Of a stretch of 64,000 nt of DNA, positions 42,834 through 51,791 are shown piece after piece. The position numbers and the translations under genes are program-made. Position 1 is the first letter of the stretch. Each line of letters begins with the position of its first letter. Source of the DNA: Candidatus Zhuqueibacterota bacterium (GTDB taxonomy: Bacteria > Zhuqueibacterota > Zhuqueibacteria > Residuimicrobiales > Krinioviventaceae); NCBI GenBank assembly GCA_016928775.1, contig JAFGKD010000069.1, positions 1 to 64,000 of the forward strand, read 5' to 3'. The notes under the pieces were generated by a model. The model was given only the letters and a program-made list of their open reading frames with translations. It ran no database searches and was not told the origin of the DNA.

Positions 42834-44921
42834 TCACACCGCTTTGACGATGATAAAAGTCAGATCGTCATACGCATTTTGACCATCAAAAAATGTATAG
42901 ACAGAATGAACGATATGTTTTTTCATGTCGATAGATGCTTTGTTTTTCACAGCAAGCAGGGTCGCTGCCAACCTGTTTTCGCCAAATTCTTCGCCGTTGA
43001 TATTTCGCGCCTCGGTGAGACCATCGGTATAAAGCAGGAGCGTATCACCGGAACTGAGTTGTATGCTTTGCGGCTGCAATGATTTTTGAAATAAAGGTCC
43101 GGCATCCAGACCGATACCCAATCCTTTCGGTTCAAGTCGTTCGCACTCGACTCTAGTCTCGCGAACATAAAGTATCGGACAATGACCAGCGCGACAAAAT
43201 GCAAATAGCTTGCTCTCTGCGTCGATAATCCCATATATAAGACTAATAAATGTCTTGCGGTCGAAATTCCTGTATAAAATCTCATTTGTTGCCACCAACA
43301 TTTCCTGTGGTGACAATGCTTCCTTGGCTAATGCTTCCATAATACCCTTTACCTCAGCCGTATAAAAAGCGGCAGAGGGACCCTTGCCAGAGACATCGCC
43401 AATGACAATACCAAGTTTGTTGTGGCCGAGTTCGAAAAAATCATAATAGTCACCACCAACCTCATTGGCCGTCACACAAACCGCCTCCAACTCAAATCCC
43501 GCAAGTTTGGGCATTTGTTTGGGAAGCAGTTTCATTTGCGCTTCGTGGGCGATCTTTAGCTCTTGTTCCAACCGTTCCTTGACGATGGATTCCTCGACAA
43601 GTCGAGCATTTTCAACAGCAATAGTTGCCTGATCACTGAAGGCGCGCAACATTTCTGCATCATCCTGCTCAAAGCCAAATTCATATCTTTTACCCACATA
43701 GAGGAAGCCAAGGAGCCGATCAGAGGCGATCATTGGCACTGCAATAAGCGAGCCGATATCTTTTTTCCAGGTTTGGATATCTTTTACCAAATCGTTTTTA
43801 TTAACCTGGTTACAGATCATGGTCTCTTTTGTACGTTTGAGCCAGTCGATGAGTCGTTCTGCTGTTGTTGCACTCCAGCCTTTTCGTTCAAATTCCATAA
43901 GATGCTTGGAAGAGATCAAAGACAGCGAGCCGTTGCCGGCGCCATACAGTTCCAGCCAGGCGTACTCGGCACCGGTCACTTCGGATGCCAATTTAACAAT
44001 CGTACGCACAAGTTTGGTCCAGTCAAATTCAGAGCTCAACGAGCGACTAAGATCATGCAGTGATTGAATCTGTTGCATTTTGCGGTCATACAGTTGAGCC
44101 GTGGGCAGATGAGCCAAGAGCGCCAAAAATGAAAAGCCCAGGTAAAGGGTGAGAAAGAGCATCCCCATCTCAATAAATTGCTCCAACAACGGGCTAAACG
44201 ACTCCATGGGAGTAATCTTGCGAAAATTAATGACAAACAGGACCTGAATCGGAAGCAGAATCAGCCCACCCCAAAAACAACCCAATTTTTGTTTCTTATT
44301 GAGATAATTAATCCAACCAACACGAAAAGAATTCAACGTGGCCAAATTGATGAGTACAAAAAGTACAGCATAAGTAAAATAGCGATAGAGTGCAAAGTCA
44401 TGCAGAATGGAATCTCGATAATAGTTTGATTGCGGCAAACTGATGAGGGAATAGAACAGCAAAAAGACCATAAATAGTGTGAAAATAGCTGCAGTTGATT
44501 TTTTCCTTTTGATATAGATGAGATTTCGCAATGTGCCGAGCGCAATCAGCATAAAAACAAGAGCAAAAAAAGCCCAGGAGATAACAAAGATATGATCACT
44601 CAGGTTGGCTCTGAAAAAGGCTTGATCGAAAAACTGGCTTTGCAGTGACTCGAGACGATCTCCGGATAAAAAAAGTATGCTGCTGGTTATCAGTACAAGA
44701 AAAAAAAGATGCCGAAGACCGCGAAGAACATTTCGATCTGACGCCCATTTTTGCTTATAAATCAGAGGCAAAGAAAGAATGAGTGCAATAATAAGGAAAC
44801 CATCTCGAATGTAAAGAGAGACCAGTGAATCATCACCGGGAGAGACTCCCAAATACTGGATGGACGCTCCAACAAAAAATGCCAGTGGAAGCAAAAGTGA
44901 TAATTGGCTGAGGTATTTCAT
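42834..44921 (-). CDS. Multi-spanning membrane sensor phosphatase: GAF and PP2C domains
   Basis: A 695-residue RsbU-like phosphatase. The first 270 residues hold about eight hydrophobic helices, an unusual input module that might sense a ligand in the membrane. GAF (about residues 285-450, LHDLSRSLSSEFDWTKLV) and a linker (LKIAHEAQMKLLPKQMP) lead to the PP2C domain with GGDYYD, IGDVSGKG and YDDLTFI. The start has GGAAGG about four bases upstream. It is the first gene of the long minus-strand operon. A 178-base gap with no gene or clear promoter lies upstream. Confidence 0.92.
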   Translation of the reverse strand: MKYLSQLSLLLPLAFFVGASIQYLGVSPGDDSLVSLYIRDGFLIIALILSLPLIYKQKWASDRNVLRGLRHLFFLVLITSSILFLSGDRLESLQSQFFDQAFFRANLSDHIFVISWAFFALVFMLIALGTLRNLIYIKRKKSTAAIFTLFMVFLLFYSLISLPQSNYYRDSILHDFALYRYFTYAVLFVLINLATLNSFRVGWINYLNKKQKLGCFWGGLILLPIQVLFVINFRKITPMESFSPLLEQFIEMGMLFLTLYLGFSFLALLAHLPTAQLYDRKMQQIQSLHDLSRSLSSEFDWTKLVRTIVKLASEVTGAEYAWLELYGAGNGSLSLISSKHLMEFERKGWSATTAERLIDWLKRTKETMICNQVNKNDLVKDIQTWKKDIGSLIAVPMIASDRLLGFLYVGKRYEFGFEQDDAEMLRAFSDQATIAVENARLVEESIVKERLEQELKIAHEAQMKLLPKQMPKLAGFELEAVCVTANEVGGDYYDFFELGHNKLGIVIGDVSGKGPSAAFYTAEVKGIMEALAKEALSPQEMLVATNEILYRNFDRKTFISLIYGIIDAESKLFAFCRAGHCPILYVRETRVECERLEPKGLGIGLDAGPLFQKSLQPQSIQLSSGDTLLLYTDGLTEARNINGEEFGENRLAATLLAVKNKASIDMKKHIVHSVYTFFDGQNAYDDLTFIIVKAV

Positions 44922-45099
44922 CCAACCTTCCGTTGCAGGATTACATAACCTTTAAGCTGATCTTGTACCCAAAAAATGAAATCATTTGTAGGCGGATACG
45001 CACCGTTCAGGTTCAAGTTTCGCGTCCAAAATAATTAACCATGCGATTTAAAGCAAGGACAATATAATGATATGTCATCATATTTACGAAACGATCTGC

Positions 45100-45675
45100 C
45101 TAGTCATGCATTTTTTCCCCAAAAACCTGTGCTGAAAAGATTTTAATACTGGTCTCTTCATCCTGCCACGCATTCAACGGCAACCCGGCTTTTCGACACG
45201 TCTGCTCAAGGAATGCTTCACGATCCCAATTATATTCCAGGGCGACTTGTGGCAGCAGTAATCCGGAATAAGCTCCCCGTGAAATATAGAGACCATGGAT
45301 GCCAATTTCGATTTCCTGAATATCCCTGATGTCGCGCAATGGTGAAAGAACTGAAATTTCGATATCGACAAAAGGTAATTCCTCCTGATCAACGGGAACA
45401 AAACGGGGGTCGCGCATCGCGGCTGCAACCGCCATTTCTTTGACAGTTTCAACCAGTGGCTTGTAAGCGAATACATAGCCTATACACCCTCGCAACACTC
45501 CGTCATTGTGCAGCGTAACAAATGCGCCGAGTTTCTCGAAAAGGCGAGATGAATCAACATGGATGGTATCAGATGTCGTGTCATCATAAGCTTGTTCAAT
45601 CGCAGTTCGCGCCACTGCGAGCAACGTTTTTTGCTCATCAGGGGACAGAGGAGAACCGACCGATTCGTCTGACAT
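45100..45675 (-). CDS. amrA: AMMECR1-domain protein (AmmeMemoRadiSam system protein A)
   Basis: A 191-residue cytoplasmic single-domain protein of the AMMECR1 family. Conserved positions include LRGCIGY, AAAMRDPRF and IEISVLSPL. No activity has been established for bacterial members. The ATG at 45675 is preferred over one at 45687 because GGAG lies six bases before it. It follows the MEMO-AMMECR1 fusion gene closely and lacks the signal peptide that the fusion has, so the cell would have an AMMECR1 domain on both sides of the membrane. Confidence 0.92.
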   Translation of the reverse strand: MSDESVGSPLSPDEQKTLLAVARTAIEQAYDDTTSDTIHVDSSRLFEKLGAFVTLHNDGVLRGCIGYVFAYKPLVETVKEMAVAAAMRDPRFVPVDQEELPFVDIEISVLSPLRDIRDIQEIEIGIHGLYISRGAYSGLLLPQVALEYNWDREAFLEQTCRKAGLPLNAWQDEETSIKIFSAQVFGEKMHD

Positions 45676-45690
45676 TTCGCACTCCATACT

Positions 45691-47235
45691 TTAATGAGAC
45701 AAAACGCTTTCATCAAAAACCTGCGTTCGATAGACCCAAAAATCGGCTCCGTCTTTCCAGGCATTCGCCGGAAGACCTGCTTTCAGGCAGAGACTTGCCA
45801 TCTCTTCATCAACAGTGGTCCATCCCGCTTCGATTGGTACCTCCGGCAAATAGGTAGCAGCATGCTGGCCTTTGCACAGAATAATGCCGTGTATGCCCAT
45901 TTCAAATTCATCTAATGATGCAATTTTATAGACATTCGTCAAATAAACCGAGACTTTAATTTTGATCTGATCGAATTCATATGCTTGCAATGGCGGGAAT
46001 CGCGGATCATTAAAAGCCGCAGCCACTGCCATTTGTGGCACCAGCTGATAAAGCGGTACATTGGATTCATGGTGACCGATGCAACCGCGGAGACGACCCT
46101 GTTCCGTGAGCGTAACAAAAACGCCTCTTTTTTCCAATTGCATCTCACTACTCGGCTCGAACTCGGGAACAGTCTTGAACTTGAGATAGTGGTCGATGGA
46201 TTTTCGTGCCATTTTTATTAAATCGACTTGATCTTTTTTGTCGAGGGGCTGGTATTCGATTTTCGAGGATTGTTCTTTCGTCGAGTTGGTGCGATAAAAA
46301 GCTACAGCGCCGTAGCCGACAACATAACCACCTTTTTGTCCTACAACATCGTTCGAATTGGTCTGCTGCAAAAGTTTGGCCGCATTTGCGCCGTGTTTTT
46401 GCGCGGCGAGCTCGACAATCACGACCGGCAAACCGCCACAGGCCTGAAGGGTCTCAGACTCCAGCCCCTGATAAAACGCTTGTGGCTGAAAATCCTCCAT
46501 TGCTTCCAGCGTTTGACGACTTGATCGTTTACAGTCATCATAAGATTCGCCATGGTATAAATCTGTGCTGGCGATAAACAATGTTCTTTTATTCTGCGTC
46601 ACTTTGGCCAATGCTGCGCTGATCTCTTTACATCCCGGCCAATCAATGTATCCAATGACCAGCGGCATAATTTTAACGTTCGGGAAAAGCAGTTGTATGA
46701 AGGGCAACTGGACTTCGAGAGCGTGCTCGGCGCGGTGGCCATAATTTGAAAAATGCACGTGTTTACATGTTGCCACGAGCTCCTCAGCCAGAGGTCGGTC
46801 AATATGCAAAAGCCCCAGCGGCGTTTCATAGGCTGATCCAGGATAGATCGTCGCCCCTTTGAATGGATCGCGATGACTGGGCGCCAAAATGACGACGAGG
46901 TCATAATCCTCACCAACGACCTGCTTGTAAGCGCTGGCAGCAATACTGGCCGAATATTCATAGCCTGCATGTGGCGCCACCAAACCGATAATATCGCCTT
47001 CAATCGAAACATTTGCGGCAGCCTGCAGCTTTTTTTCAAGCGTATTTGTCAGTTGAACGGGATCATCCGGATAAAATTGTCCAGCGACAACCGGCTTGCG
47101 AATGTCGTCATGTGCCCATATATCAGCAAAGATTGGGCATATGACAAAAAATATCAGCACAATGTGTCGTTTACATGGCAGGAGGTGCTGAAAATTGTGT
47201 GTTAAAACTGTGTAAATTGCTTTCATTCTCCTCAC
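45691..47235 (-). CDS. amrB: MEMO-AMMECR1 fusion protein (AmmeMemoRadiSam proteins B and A), apparently exported
   Basis: A 514-residue fusion. An N-terminal hydrophobic segment (HIVLIFFVICPIFADIWA) looks like a signal peptide. The MEMO domain spans about residues 45-315 (KPVVAGQFYPDD, VAPHAGYEYSASIAA, ILAPSHRDPF), related to extradiol dioxygenase LigB folds with metal-binding His residues. The AMMECR1 domain spans about 330-510 (LRGCIGHHE, AAAFNDPRFPP). Such fusions occur in the AmmeMemoRadiSam family, whose reaction is not known. The start is GTG at 47235, with ATG at 47226 an alternative. It starts seven bases after the radical SAM gene. Confidence 0.93.
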   Translation of the reverse strand: MRRMKAIYTVLTHNFQHLLPCKRHIVLIFFVICPIFADIWAHDDIRKPVVAGQFYPDDPVQLTNTLEKKLQAAANVSIEGDIIGLVAPHAGYEYSASIAASAYKQVVGEDYDLVVILAPSHRDPFKGATIYPGSAYETPLGLLHIDRPLAEELVATCKHVHFSNYGHRAEHALEVQLPFIQLLFPNVKIMPLVIGYIDWPGCKEISAALAKVTQNKRTLFIASTDLYHGESYDDCKRSSRQTLEAMEDFQPQAFYQGLESETLQACGGLPVVIVELAAQKHGANAAKLLQQTNSNDVVGQKGGYVVGYGAVAFYRTNSTKEQSSKIEYQPLDKKDQVDLIKMARKSIDHYLKFKTVPEFEPSSEMQLEKRGVFVTLTEQGRLRGCIGHHESNVPLYQLVPQMAVAAAFNDPRFPPLQAYEFDQIKIKVSVYLTNVYKIASLDEFEMGIHGIILCKGQHAATYLPEVPIEAGWTTVDEEMASLCLKAGLPANAWKDGADFWVYRTQVFDESVLSH

Positions 47236-47242
47236 TCCGAAT

Positions 47243-48355
47243 TCATGACCAGACGCCGGCGATCTTTGTACCGCAAGCCGCGCATGCGCCTTCTTTTATA
47301 GAACGGTCTACCACTGAAAAGCCAATCCGCCGAATCACAATCTCACCACAATTCGGGCAATAGGTATTTTCACCTGGATCGCCCGGCACATTTCCTGTAT
47401 AAACATAATTCAGACCACGCTCCCTGGCGATCTCACGCGCCATGGTGAGCGTTTTTATGGGAGTTGATGGCAAATTTTTGAGTCGGTATTGCGGATGAAA
47501 GCGCGAAAAATGTAATGGCGTGTCCGGACCCAACTCGTTCAAAATCCAGGTACACAAATCTTTGAGCTCCCCGGGATCATCATTTTGTCCAGGAATGACG
47601 AGGTAAACAATCTCTGTCCACATGTTCTCTTTTCGCAGCAAAACAAGCGTATCGAGCACAGGGCGTAATTCACCGGCGACCAGTTCTTTATAAAATCGCT
47701 CTGTATATGCTTTCAGATCAATTTTGACGCCGCTCAACACCGCACATAAATCGTGCATAGGTTGAGGATTAATATAGCCGTTGGAAATCATCACACTGCG
47801 GACATTTAATTCGTTGCCCTGCAGTGCCGAGTCGTACATATATTCCGTAAAAATCACCGGCTCCGAATAGGTGTAGGCAATGGAGGCACATCCACGCTCC
47901 TCAGCGATGCGAGCCACATCATAGGGCGAGAGGTCGAACGACTTGACTTGCTCGGGTGTTGCCTGGGAGATCTCCCAGTTTTGACAAAATTTGCACATGA
48001 CATTGCAGCCGACCGTCGCCAGGGAAAAAGCCGTTGTCCCCGGCAGAAAATGGAAAAGAGGCTTTTTTTCTATTGGGTCGATGTGCGCCGTGCAGGGTTT
48101 GCCATAGACGAGCGTGTAATATGTGCCGCCAATATTTTCCCGAACACCACAATAACCGCGTTCCAGATCATCAATCAGACACTCGCGCGGACAAAGTTTG
48201 CACTGGATTTTACGATTCGCCAATTTTTCATAATATCGTGCTTCAACCAGACTTTTCGTATCGGTCTGCGCGGATGCCACATGTGACAGACAAAGTGCTG
48301 CGCACCCCCCCACTTTTGCACAAGCTAAAAATTCTCTTCGACTCCATTTATTCAT
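47243..48355 (-). CDS. amrS: AmmeMemoRadiSam radical SAM enzyme with twin-arginine-like leader
   Basis: A 370-residue radical SAM enzyme. The cluster motif is CNVMCKFC within LATVGCNVMCKFCQNWEIS. Other Cys pairs lie at CKLCPREC (about 57-64) and in a C-terminal zinc-ribbon-like part (CPNCGE and CAACGT). The N-terminus, WSRREFLACAKVGGCAA, fits a twin-arginine signal, which would place the enzyme outside the cytoplasm; most members of the family lack a leader as I recall them. Its ATG overlaps the DUF362 stop codon (ATGA), so the two are coupled. Confidence 0.93.
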   Translation of the reverse strand: MNKWSRREFLACAKVGGCAALCLSHVASAQTDTKSLVEARYYEKLANRKIQCKLCPRECLIDDLERGYCGVRENIGGTYYTLVYGKPCTAHIDPIEKKPLFHFLPGTTAFSLATVGCNVMCKFCQNWEISQATPEQVKSFDLSPYDVARIAEERGCASIAYTYSEPVIFTEYMYDSALQGNELNVRSVMISNGYINPQPMHDLCAVLSGVKIDLKAYTERFYKELVAGELRPVLDTLVLLRKENMWTEIVYLVIPGQNDDPGELKDLCTWILNELGPDTPLHFSRFHPQYRLKNLPSTPIKTLTMAREIARERGLNYVYTGNVPGDPGENTYCPNCGEIVIRRIGFSVVDRSIKEGACAACGTKIAGVWS

Positions 48356-49359
48356 ACTCTTACCACCTCGATGTGCTTCCGATCATTGGTGCCCAGGCGA
48401 TGAGTGGCATCAGCAGCCGTAGCAATATAGGATGGCTTGCGCCCGGCTTTTTCCAGAGATGGGAGTCCATTCTCCGCTCTTTTTTGCTCAATGATATCCC
48501 AGGCGATTTGATCCATGGCGACCATATCGGTGGCCACCAAAAGACTATTCATTGGCCACGACCAGTTCGGCATAAACGGTGGGCCACCCTCATACTGGGC
48601 GGTCAGGGCGTCGCAAATTGTCAACCGGTATTTTTGCCGGATCGGCGGCAACATGTTGACATCGGCGACAAACGGATCGCCGATGTTCATGTGGTATTTG
48701 TTTGGATTGTTGATGACCCCGAAAAAATTTTTCATGGCACAGCTGATCCCGACAATGCCGTGATCTTTTAAAATAGGCAGATTGATGACAGCTGAACAAT
48801 AGCGCGATACAACGTTGGAAATCTGGCTGCCAGCAGCACCAAATTCAAATACCTGCTCTGAAAAGCCGGCGGCGTCGTTACCAATACACTGGATTTTTCC
48901 CCGCTGCGTTGATATCTCATATCCGGCATGCATTAAATCCCGATTTCGTCTGTCAAAGATTATAATATTTTGTTCTTTGACACCGGCGAGCAATAAACGC
49001 TCAATCACCGCCTGAACCACAACGGGACGTGTCGATAAATTAACTCCGGCAAGACAATTTACTTTCAGGCCAACAATATCAGAGGATGAAAATAGATGGC
49101 TCCAGACTTTTTCTGCCGATGTCTGGAACAGCTCGGCTATAGCCTTATCCAAAAGTTGTGAAATTTTCGCTTGTGAGAAGGTGTGATCGGTATGTCGGAC
49201 ATCGTTGCTGTGAGCGATGACAACGCGGGAGGTTGGTGCACCCGAAAAAAAATTCGTTTCCGCAATCCTTTCGCGTCCATATAGCGGGGAAGGCTTGAGG
49301 CCCACTGCTGTAACTCCACCCATCGCTATTGAAGTTTTGATAAATCGTCTGCGTCGCAT
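48352..49359 (-). CDS. DUF362 protein with twin-arginine-like leader
   Basis: A 335-residue protein of the DUF362 family. The leader is MRRRRFIKTSIAMGG. The body shows VGLKVNCLAGVNLSTRP, IIFDRRNRDL, VINLPILKDHGIVGIS and AMKNFFGVINNPNKYHMN, as in the family. DUF362 proteins often occur with iron-sulfur and radical SAM proteins, but their function is unknown. No ferredoxin cysteine cluster is visible. It is the first gene of the AmmeMemoRadiSam operon. Confidence 0.92.
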   Translation of the reverse strand: MRRRRFIKTSIAMGGVTAVGLKPSPLYGRERIAETNFFSGAPTSRVVIAHSNDVRHTDHTFSQAKISQLLDKAIAELFQTSAEKVWSHLFSSSDIVGLKVNCLAGVNLSTRPVVVQAVIERLLLAGVKEQNIIIFDRRNRDLMHAGYEISTQRGKIQCIGNDAAGFSEQVFEFGAAGSQISNVVSRYCSAVINLPILKDHGIVGISCAMKNFFGVINNPNKYHMNIGDPFVADVNMLPPIRQKYRLTICDALTAQYEGGPPFMPNWSWPMNSLLVATDMVAMDQIAWDIIEQKRAENGLPSLEKAGRKPSYIATAADATHRLGTNDRKHIEVVRV

Positions 49360-49380
49360 TATTGTCTCTTATTTTATATA

Positions 49381-49446
49381 CACAAATCCTCCTCAAATGA
49401 AAAGGAGTGTATACTATAAGATAGAGAATGTATTATCGAATGTCAA
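49381..49446 (-). promoter_or_regulatory. Promoter of the AmmeMemoRadiSam operon and leader minigene
   Basis: On the minus strand TTGACA (49446-49441), a 17-base spacer and TATCTT (49423-49418) form a good sigma-70-type promoter; its -35 overlaps the end of the sensor gene. Downstream GAGGAGG (49394-49388) precedes GTG TAT ATA AAA TAA (49383-49369), a four-codon minigene in frame with the DUF362 start at 49359. It might be a leader peptide or a fortuitous site. Confidence 0.5.
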
Positions 49447-51518
49447 CGCAGAAAACGCTCAACTATCTTTTTAAATCCTCCTTTGGAAAAGTCATCGCTC
49501 GAGTATTCAGCATTCGGATCAGTATCCAACAGCCCGTAATGCTCCCCTCTGCCATTGCCGCCATTCTTTGATGGCTCTTTTGCCTGGACATACATGATTC
49601 TATTATCGATGGCAATGGCGATCTGGTTGGCTAAAATTTCGAGTGTATGGACGGTTTCCGGCGTCGGAAATCGGGTATCTTGCGGATCATCAGCCATAAA
49701 AAAGCCGATTATTTTTTCATCCCGTCCGCGTATCGGCACAAGTAGCAAAGCGTATGTCGGCCACCCTTCTTCCAGGTTCAAACTTGTTTCGGCACCATAA
49801 TAAATTTGTTTAAAATGTTCCAAAACAAATTCCTCACGACTAATGAGGTAAGATTGTCCAACCTGGTACTCTTCTCGTAAAAGATTGCTGAAATCATGAA
49901 TATCAAAAGTCAGTTCGAGGAGTTGCGTTTGTTTTATTTTATCATCGCATGCGACAGCTTTGGTTTCAAGCATTTGTGTTTTTTTGCTGATCAGGACGAG
50001 CGTGACCAGATTAAAATCCATGCTGTATTTTGCTGACCATACCATCTCGTTGAGCAGCTCGGTCAAACTGAGATGTAATTTAAAAATGTTGCTATTCGAC
50101 AAAATCTGTTTTAAGCGTCTGTTTTTTTTATCCAACAGACTGAAACGGTAATAATTTTCAATAGCCATGCTGACCAGTCGCGACACCAGCTCAAGATTAT
50201 GAAAAGTAGAACGAGATGGAATTGTACCATCTTGCGGTTCATCGAGCGAGATATATCCATACGGTCGCCCGTTCGAATCCTTGAGATTGAGTAGCACGAG
50301 GTCTCTCTTATGCCATTCGTTCAAGGGACGTCGACGCTGTGTGCGGCGTTCCGGAACACCAGGATTATCTTCAGTTGTGAGCTCGCGTTGGTCCTGATTA
50401 TAGTAAATAACTTTGATGCGGTATCGGTCTTCAAAAATCCGGTCAATGACCTCTGAGGGGACTTCCAAAGTTCTTCTCTCGATCGAGCGTCCCTCATTTT
50501 CAGAGTAGCCCACCATAGCTTGTTTGACGAATACATTACGACGATGGTCCAATAGCGCAAGTGTGGAGCGCTTGAATTTAAAGGCCTGACACGTCACCTC
50601 GATTATTCGACGTAAAAATATATTTAATGGCTCAGAATATCCCAGATGCACAAGATTGGCAAATTCAGCGACGAGTTTACTTTGATCAATTTGATAACTT
50701 TGACCCTTTCGTATTGACGGAGAAACCGGTTTTACCGTGACTTGAAAACCGAGGAGCTCTCTTTGGCTCGATTCGTCGCGCAATACTCTGACATATAAAA
50801 GGCAAGGATGCCGTTCTCCATACTTGTCCAGGATGTGCGCTTCGATGGTATGACTTGTTTGATTCATGGAAACGTCAAAGAGCTTGCGCATATAATTTTC
50901 ATCAGACTGGGCATCTGCAATGATGTCCAAAATGGAGAGCTGGAGCAATTCTTGCTGGGTGTAACGAGAGATAGACTCAAAAGCGGAATTAACAGAGAGA
51001 TACCGCCCACGCCGGTCACATACGAAAAAACCATCTTCTTGTGTTGCCATCACTTTGTCATTCGACGTTATTGACGATCCTGTGTGCGATGCCACTACTC
51101 CAACTGAAGCTGCTTTCCCTGCAGCAGCGGCTTTTGTTGCTTTCGTGCGGGGCGATCCTGCTTCGAATGCTCGTTGAACTGCATTGGTGATTGAAACCAG
51201 GTATCCGCTGGATTTGAAAATTTTTTCCTGTATGCCGAGATTTATGACCTGTTGAAGGATTTCATCCCCTTCTCTGAGAAGAACAATGACAAAAGATTCA
51301 TCTTTGAGGGCTTCGAGAATTCGGAGGAGAGCTGTACTGTTATTTTTTCCCAGCTCACTATCAATCATATAAACATGAAAAAAATCGAGCGACATCTTTT
51401 CAACCAAATCGCTCAAGGATTGGGCACCAACGATTTTGTAATTGGCATTCTGCGCAAGTAACATTTGCGTTGTTGCTTCGATAAAGGATAATTTGGGATG
51501 AGCGATCAAGATGTTCAT
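49443..51518 (-). CDS. Pseudo-receiver, PAS and tandem GAF sensor without output domain
   Basis: A 691-residue cytoplasmic protein. Residues about 1-125 resemble a receiver domain (MNILIAHPKLSF, then HVYMIDSELG and KIFKSSG), but the usual acidic pair at the start is absent, so phosphorylation is doubtful. A PAS domain (about 160-280, FFVCDRRGRYLSVNSAFES) and two GAF domains (about 300-470 and 485-650) follow. No kinase, phosphatase or GGDEF domain is seen. The start is unclear: 51518 fits the receiver, while in-frame starts at 51587 and 51692 have no ribosome site. Confidence 0.85.
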   Translation of the reverse strand: MNILIAHPKLSFIEATTQMLLAQNANYKIVGAQSLSDLVEKMSLDFFHVYMIDSELGKNNSTALLRILEALKDESFVIVLLREGDEILQQVINLGIQEKIFKSSGYLVSITNAVQRAFEAGSPRTKATKAAAAGKAASVGVVASHTGSSITSNDKVMATQEDGFFVCDRRGRYLSVNSAFESISRYTQQELLQLSILDIIADAQSDENYMRKLFDVSMNQTSHTIEAHILDKYGERHPCLLYVRVLRDESSQRELLGFQVTVKPVSPSIRKGQSYQIDQSKLVAEFANLVHLGYSEPLNIFLRRIIEVTCQAFKFKRSTLALLDHRRNVFVKQAMVGYSENEGRSIERRTLEVPSEVIDRIFEDRYRIKVIYYNQDQRELTTEDNPGVPERRTQRRRPLNEWHKRDLVLLNLKDSNGRPYGYISLDEPQDGTIPSRSTFHNLELVSRLVSMAIENYYRFSLLDKKNRRLKQILSNSNIFKLHLSLTELLNEMVWSAKYSMDFNLVTLVLISKKTQMLETKAVACDDKIKQTQLLELTFDIHDFSNLLREEYQVGQSYLISREEFVLEHFKQIYYGAETSLNLEEGWPTYALLLVPIRGRDEKIIGFFMADDPQDTRFPTPETVHTLEILANQIAIAIDNRIMYVQAKEPSKNGGNGRGEHYGLLDTDPNAEYSSDDFSKGGFKKIVERFLR

Positions 51519-51791
51519 GCCTGGTCGTGTTCCTTTTTTCCGTGCCTGTCGTTTCTCTTTGATTATTCTTGAATTAGCATTAATCATAAAAATAAATTGA
51601 GGGAGGAAACGGACGAGCCAAAAAATATCACGCCAATTTGCTAAGAAAGTTATGATACAAAAATTATTCCAACAAAATTTTGAAAAGCACAATATAACTT
51701 TGTTTGCAAAAAATTTGCTTTTTATATGTTATATTTGTAAGCTATCAATTGTTCCATAGATACAGGTTCAATAAAAAACAGGAGGTCTTTA

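Noticed and set aside
44922..45099. Possible tRNA suggested by GGTTCAAGTT near 45011
   Set aside because: No acceptor, D or anticodon stems can be paired around it.
51699..51737. Bacteroidetes-type promoter TTTG plus TATATTTG before the KamA-like gene
   Set aside because: The spacing (12 or 23 bases) does not fit the usual 19-21, so it may be chance in AT-rich DNA.
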